Shown here one piece after another: positions 60,647 through 64,000 of a stretch of DNA of 64,000 nucleotides (the first letter of the stretch is position 1; every line of letters starts with the position of its first letter). The position numbers were made by a program, and so were the translations under genes. The notes beneath the pieces were generated by a model that was given only the letters and a program-made list of their open reading frames with translations, had not been told where the DNA came from and did no database searches. The stretch spans positions 310,001 to 374,000 of the forward strand of contig NZ_JACHLJ010000002.1 of the NCBI RefSeq assembly GCF_014204545.1, given 5' to 3'. The DNA is from Brevundimonas vesicularis (lineage in GTDB: Bacteria > Pseudomonadota > Alphaproteobacteria > Caulobacterales > Caulobacteraceae).

Positions 60647-61051
60647 TCAGGCGCCCGGCCGCTTGGCGGCCATGCGGATCATGGACATGGATTTCTGGTA
60701 GAAGCCGATGGCGGCGTCATAGGCCATGCGGCTCTCGGCCATCTTCAGCATCTGCTCTTCGACGACGACCGAGTTGCCGTCCAGCGTGGTCTCCGAATCG
60801 GGCGCCTTGGTCGGAGCGAACCGGACCGGCGAACCGGCCGGCGCGATATGGGCTGCATTGGTGCGCACCATCTGCAGCCCGCCGCCCGAGCGCATGGCGG
60901 CGGCGAAGTCGGTCGGCTGTTTCAGGTCGCGCCCGACGAAGCCCGGCGTATCGGCGTTGGCGACGTTCTCGGCGATGACCCGCTGGCGGGCGTCCAGCCA
61001 GCCCAGTCGGCCCTTGATCTGCCCCAGCAGCGGTATGTCGGCGACGCCCAT
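60647..61051 (-). CDS. flgB: Flagellar proximal rod protein FlgB
   Basis: This 134-residue rod protein has the motif LDARQRVIAENVANADTPGFVGRDL, a middle variable region, and NSVVVEEQMLKMAESRMAYDAAIGFYQKSMSMIRMA. It is the first gene of the minus-strand flagellar operon and is divergent from fliO; the 145-base gap carries CtrA-like sites. Confidence 0.95.
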   Translation of the reverse strand: MGVADIPLLGQIKGRLGWLDARQRVIAENVANADTPGFVGRDLKQPTDFAAAMRSGGGLQMVRTNAAHIAPAGSPVRFAPTKAPDSETTLDGNSVVVEEQMLKMAESRMAYDAAIGFYQKSMSMIRMAAKRPGA

Positions 61052-61108
61052 GGCGGTCTCCCGTGCGACGCGAATGCGCGCGATGGGCAGAAAATGCCGC
61101 CTGGATGG

Positions 61109-61153
61109 TTAATAGGGGGTTATCTCAACGGGTCGTTAACCGTGGTGGTTAAC
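61109..61153. promoter_or_regulatory. CtrA-like boxes in the flgB-fliO divergent promoter region
   Basis: TTAA-N7-TTAT at 61109-61123 is one base from the CtrA consensus TTAA-N7-TTAA. GTTAAC (61135-61140) and GTTAAC (61148-61153) form a second element with seven bases between hexamers. Early flagellar genes in Caulobacterales are CtrA-activated, so the sites probably control fliO-fliP and flgBC-fliE. Confidence 0.6.
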
Positions 61154-61196
61154 ATTCAGGGTCTAAGCGCGGACTGCGCGGGGCCTTTGCAGCGTC

Positions 61197-61487
61197 ATGA
61201 ATTTCCTCGATCTCGCCCGGGCGGTCTTCGGCCTGGCCTTCACCCTCGGCCTGATCGGGATCGCGGCCTGGGCTGCGCGCCGCTATGCGCCGCAAATCCT
61301 GGCCCGGCTGAATGCGGAGCGGGGCGAGCGCCGGCTTCAGGTCGTCGAGACCCTGGTGCTGGACCCCGCCCGTCGCCTCGTTCTGGTGCGCGTCGATGAC
61401 GAGGAGCGGCTGATCCTGCTGGGCGAAGGCCGTGAACTGATCGAACCGCGTCAGCCCACTATCGGCAAAATGGGAGGCGGCCAGTGA
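61197..61487 (+). CDS. fliO: Flagellar biosynthesis protein FliO
   Basis: This 96-residue protein has one N-terminal membrane helix (about residues 8-27) and a short cytoplasmic domain with RRLQVVETLVLDPARRLVLVRVDDEERLILLGEG, the FliO pattern. FliO helps assemble FliP in the export gate. Its stop overlaps the fliP GTG start (GTGA). Confidence 0.92.
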   Translation: MNFLDLARAVFGLAFTLGLIGIAAWAARRYAPQILARLNAERGERRLQVVETLVLDPARRLVLVRVDDEERLILLGEGRELIEPRQPTIGKMGGGQ

Positions 61488-62296
61488 AGCCCGCCGTCTT
61501 CGTCAAGCCGACCGGCGCCGAGCTGAAACGCGCGGCCCTGCTGTCGCTGTTCACCACTCTTGTCTGCCTGGCCTGGCCTGTCGCGGCCCTGGCTCAGCAG
61601 GCGGCGCAAAGCGGCTCGGCCCTGAACATCGATCTGGGCACTGGGGCCGGTCTGACCCAGCGCGTGGTCCAGCTTGTCGGTCTGATGACCGTCCTGTCCT
61701 TGGCGCCGTCGATCGTCATCATGACCACCAGCTTCGTGCGGATCATCGTGGTCCTGTCGCTGCTGCGCACGGCGCTGGGCCTGCAACAGTCGCCGCCGAA
61801 CGCCGTCCTAGTGTCTCTGTCGCTGTTCCTGAGCGCCATCGTCATGGCCCCGACCTGGCAGGACGCCTATGATTCGGGCATCCGTCCGCTGATGGATCAG
61901 CAGATCGAACTGCCCCAGGCCTTCGATCAGGCGTCCGAACCCGTAAAAACCTTCATGCTGGCCCAGGTGGACCGCGGGGACCTCGCTCTGTTCACCCGGC
62001 TGTCGAAGATCGACCCGCCCCAGAACGTTCAGGACCTGCCCCTGCGCGTGGTCACCCCGGCCTTTATGATCAGCGAGCTGAAGAAGGCCTTCGAAATCGG
62101 ATTTCTCCTTTTCGTTCCGTTCCTTGTGATCGATCTGGTGGTGGCCAGCGTGCTGATGTCGATGGGCATGATGATGCTCCCTCCGGTGGTGGTCTCCCTC
62201 CCCTTCAAGTTGATCTTTTTCGTGCTGGTGGACGGCTGGCGATTGGTCGCTGGAAGCTTGGTCGAGAGCTTCCAGCGGGCGTCCGGTACCGGATAA
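61484..62296 (+). CDS. fliP: Flagellar export gate protein FliP
   Basis: A 270-residue export gate protein starting at GTG 61484. A signal-like N-terminus (to about residue 38, AALAQQ) precedes four membrane helices with the FliP blocks SLAPSIVIMTTSFVRIIVVLSLLRTALG, LSLFLSAIVMAP, and FEIGFLLFVPFLVIDLVVASVLMSMGMMMLPPVVVSLPFKLIFFVLVDGW (in parts here). Five copies form the channel core of the type III flagellar exporter. The fliQ/fliR genes do not follow. Confidence 0.97.
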   Translation: MKPAVFVKPTGAELKRAALLSLFTTLVCLAWPVAALAQQAAQSGSALNIDLGTGAGLTQRVVQLVGLMTVLSLAPSIVIMTTSFVRIIVVLSLLRTALGLQQSPPNAVLVSLSLFLSAIVMAPTWQDAYDSGIRPLMDQQIELPQAFDQASEPVKTFMLAQVDRGDLALFTRLSKIDPPQNVQDLPLRVVTPAFMISELKKAFEIGFLLFVPFLVIDLVVASVLMSMGMMMLPPVVVSLPFKLIFFVLVDGWRLVAGSLVESFQRASGTG

Positions 62297-62410
62297 TCCC
62301 CCGCCCCATATGGCTTTAAGCGTCATCGGCGCTTGCAAAGCGTATGGAAATCCGTGTTGATCCCCCGGTCCTCGCTCGGAATCGGGCGACTAACACTGGA
62401 AACGCTTCTT

Positions 62411-62689
62411 ATGACCACTCAAGCCGAACTGATCGCCGCCGTCGCCAAGGACGCTGGTGTTTCGCAGGCCGACGCCGGCAAGGTGCTGACCGCGATCGTC
62501 GAAAACATCCACTCGACCCTGAAGTCGGGCGGCGACATCCGCATCTCGAACCTGGGCGTCTTCGACACCGCCGACCGCGCTGAGCGCGAAGGCCGCAACC
62601 CGGCTACCGGCGCGACCATCAAGATCGCCGCCTCCAAGGCCGTGCGCTTCCGCGTCTCCAAGCCGCTGAAGGACGCCGTCAACGGCTAA
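62411..62689 (+). CDS. hup: HU family DNA-binding protein
   Basis: A 92-residue HU protein: TQAELIAAVAKDAGVSQADAGKVLTAIVENI for dimerisation, GGDIRISNLGVFDTADRAEREGRNPATGATIKIAASKAVRFRVSKPLKDAV with the arm Arg-N-P motif (GRNPATG). It bends and compacts DNA. The ATG at 62411 follows GGAAACG. It is a single gene with a hairpin after the stop. Confidence 0.97.
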   Translation: MTTQAELIAAVAKDAGVSQADAGKVLTAIVENIHSTLKSGGDIRISNLGVFDTADRAEREGRNPATGATIKIAASKAVRFRVSKPLKDAVNG

Positions 62690-62696
62690 GCCTTTT

Positions 62697-62717
62697 CGGT
62701 CCTGCGATGCAGGACCG
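62697..62717 (+). terminator. Hairpin after the HU gene
   Basis: CGGTCCTGC-GAT-GCAGGACCG is a perfect 9-bp stem with a three-base loop starting eight bases after the hup stop. There is no T-run after it on the plus strand. It may stabilise the 3' end of the mRNA or end transcription with help of Rho. Confidence 0.5.
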
Positions 62718-62767
62718 GCAATGCTCGACGGGCGGGGGGCGCGATGCGATCTCCGCCCGCTTCAATT

Positions 62768-64000
62768 TCAGGCGGCGCTCTTGGCGTCAGCTTCTTTTCT
62801 GAACGCCTGTTTGGCGCTGTTGACCCAGCCGACGAAGGTGTCGGCCTGGCTGGACAGATTGGCGAAGTCGCCCGTCCCCGCCACGCCCGACAGATTGTCG
62901 TCCAGCGCGACCCGCAGCGCCGCCGCCGACCGCGCGCCGGGAACCATCGGCCCAAAGCGCCCGCTCAGCCGCTGCAACGCGGCCCGATCGCCGGCCAGCG
63001 AATAGCCGACGCCCGCCCGGATCAGCCAGCTTTCCTCGGCCGGCGTCAGCGGCGTGGTCGCGGTCTTGTAACGATCGCCCAGCCGCGCCTCATAGATCGG
63101 CGCCGCCTCGCCCCACTTCTGCTGCTTCCAGAAGATGTCGGCCCGCACCTCGCGCGCCGGGTTCGACTGATCCCGGTCCAGCACCTCCAGCGCATGGTCG
63201 AACCGGCCCAGATCCATCAGGGCGCGCGCCTCCAGCGCCCGGCGCTCGCTGTTCATCGCATTGGGCAGCAGTGTGGTGCGCGAGCCCCAGATGGCCTGCA
63301 ACGCCTTCTCCGGCTGGCGGTCCATCAGATAGACGGTGGCTAGATTGGTCGCGACCTGGGCCTTGGCCACCCCGTCCAGGCGCTCGTCCACCTGGTGCTT
63401 CAGCAGTTCGGCGGCCTGATCCAGCAGGTCCACGTCGATCAGCCGGCGCGACAGACGCCGCACCATCTCGTCGCCGTCCGCCCCGATCGGGGTCAGTTCG
63501 CGGAAGTCATAGAACAGCGCCAGCGCCTGCACCGGCTGCAAACCGTCCGCCGCCCCGTCCAGGAACAGGGCGCGGAAGGCGTTCGCCTGATCCGCCTGCA
63601 CCTCGGCTGCGCCCGGCACGCCCGCCATCCGCTTGCCCGCGCCGCGCAGGGCGTCCAGCGCCTCGCGGTATCGCCCCTGCTGCAGATAGATGCCTGACAG
63701 TTTGCGCACGACCGCCATCTCGGTCGCATCCCCGCGCCAGCGCCATTTCAGCTGTTCCAGCTGGGCCGTCGCCTGATCCGGCGTGATCGCGCCCTTGTCC
63801 AGCTCCAGGCTGATGGCGCCCAGTTTCGCCGGCGTCGCGATTCCGTCCAGCGGCGCGCGCGCCACGGCCTTGTAGACCGCCAGCGCCCGGCTCTTGTCGC
63901 CGTTCAGCTCGAACATCCGGGCCTGCACCAGACGCGCGGTCAGTTGATCGACCGCCGGCGCATCCTGGCTGAACACATAGGTCAACAGCTGCTGGGCGGC
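62768..64000 (-). CDS. TPR-like helical repeat protein, N-terminus missing
   Basis: An open minus-strand frame runs from TGA at 62768 to the window edge, 410 residues without the start. The sequence is a string of helix pairs resembling tetratricopeptide repeats (RALAVYKAVARAPLDG, YLQQGRYREALDALRGAGK, TNLATVYLMDRQPEKALQAIWG, RALMDLGRFDHALEVLDRDQ, WKQQKWGEAAPIYEARLGDR). Such proteins are scaffolds for protein contacts. No specific family is recognised. It is convergent with hup; the flagellar neighbours may or may not be relevant. Confidence 0.82.
   Translation of the reverse strand, partial: AAQQLLTYVFSQDAPAVDQLTARLVQARMFELNGDKSRALAVYKAVARAPLDGIATPAKLGAISLELDKGAITPDQATAQLEQLKWRWRGDATEMAVVRKLSGIYLQQGRYREALDALRGAGKRMAGVPGAAEVQADQANAFRALFLDGAADGLQPVQALALFYDFRELTPIGADGDEMVRRLSRRLIDVDLLDQAAELLKHQVDERLDGVAKAQVATNLATVYLMDRQPEKALQAIWGSRTTLLPNAMNSERRALEARALMDLGRFDHALEVLDRDQSNPAREVRADIFWKQQKWGEAAPIYEARLGDRYKTATTPLTPAEESWLIRAGVGYSLAGDRAALQRLSGRFGPMVPGARSAAALRVALDDNLSGVAGTGDFANLSSQADTFVGWVNSAKQAFRKEADAKSAA

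Overview
The window is about 64 kb of GC-rich, densely packed chromosome. Gene content points to an alphaproteobacterium of the Caulobacterales, most likely Brevundimonas or a close relative. The evidence is an aa3-type cytochrome oxidase operon (ctaC-D-B-G-E with SURF1), an nrnC-lptC-lptA-lptB-rpoN-hpf-ptsN cluster beside Hsp20/DUF1150, flgB-flgC-fliE divergent from fliO-fliP with CtrA-like boxes between them, and CCTCCCC-type intergenic palindromes. The genus is an inference from content; no sequence comparison was possible.

Layout. 1-1.4 kb: a truncated lipoprotein-like gene and a DUF1493 gene in DNA that looks less GC-rich than the rest. 1.4-10.5 kb (minus strand): an M16 peptidase, SURF1, DUF983, cytochrome oxidase subunits and assembly factors, with a Nudix hydrolase and a 56-residue membrane protein embedded by start/stop overlaps. 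10.7-12.5 kb: a translationally coupled PadR-DUF1700-DUF2807 operon ending in a clear terminator. 12.6-24.2 kb: ubiA, a DUF3298 lipoprotein, an alpha/beta hydrolase with an XRE regulator/membrane protein pair, a desaturase-methyltransferase pair, a DJ-1/PfpI protein, a zinc metallopeptidase, phosphoglucomutase, a retropepsin-like protein and thrC. 24.2-30.3 kb: an aspartate-family locus with hom-thrB on the minus strand and metX-metB on the plus strand, then tRNA-Glu. 30.5-42.3 kb: galE, a glycosyltransferase-like gene, carA, a GH3 beta-glucosidase, a ZIP transporter, proB-proA and PQQ glucose dehydrogenase. 42.5-49.8 kb: gltD-gltB-amtB. 49.9-56.6 kb: hsp20, DUF1150, the ptsN-rpoN-lpt cluster, nrnC and tRNA-Leu. 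56.8-59.9 kb: three polysaccharide-type genes, one frameshifted. 59.9-64 kb: flagellar basal-body and export genes, HU, and a TPR protein running off the end.

The most interesting regulation is at 27.4-28.0 kb. hom-thrB is preceded by a short Thr-rich leader reading frame followed by mutually exclusive hairpins ending in an intrinsic terminator, the layout of a threonine attenuator. About 250 bases away and divergent, metX-metB is preceded by a SAM-I-type riboswitch with an 8-bp closing stem. The two branches from homoserine thus seem to be sensed separately, by Thr-tRNA supply and by S-adenosylmethionine. A second small circuit is the XRE/membrane-protein/hydrolase locus, where two nearly identical 15-bp palindromes sit before both transcription units. 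Other points are a frameshifted FAD/NAD(P)-binding gene (57.8-59.1 kb), a 170-bp convergent overlap at the end of galE, and several unannotated small reading frames.
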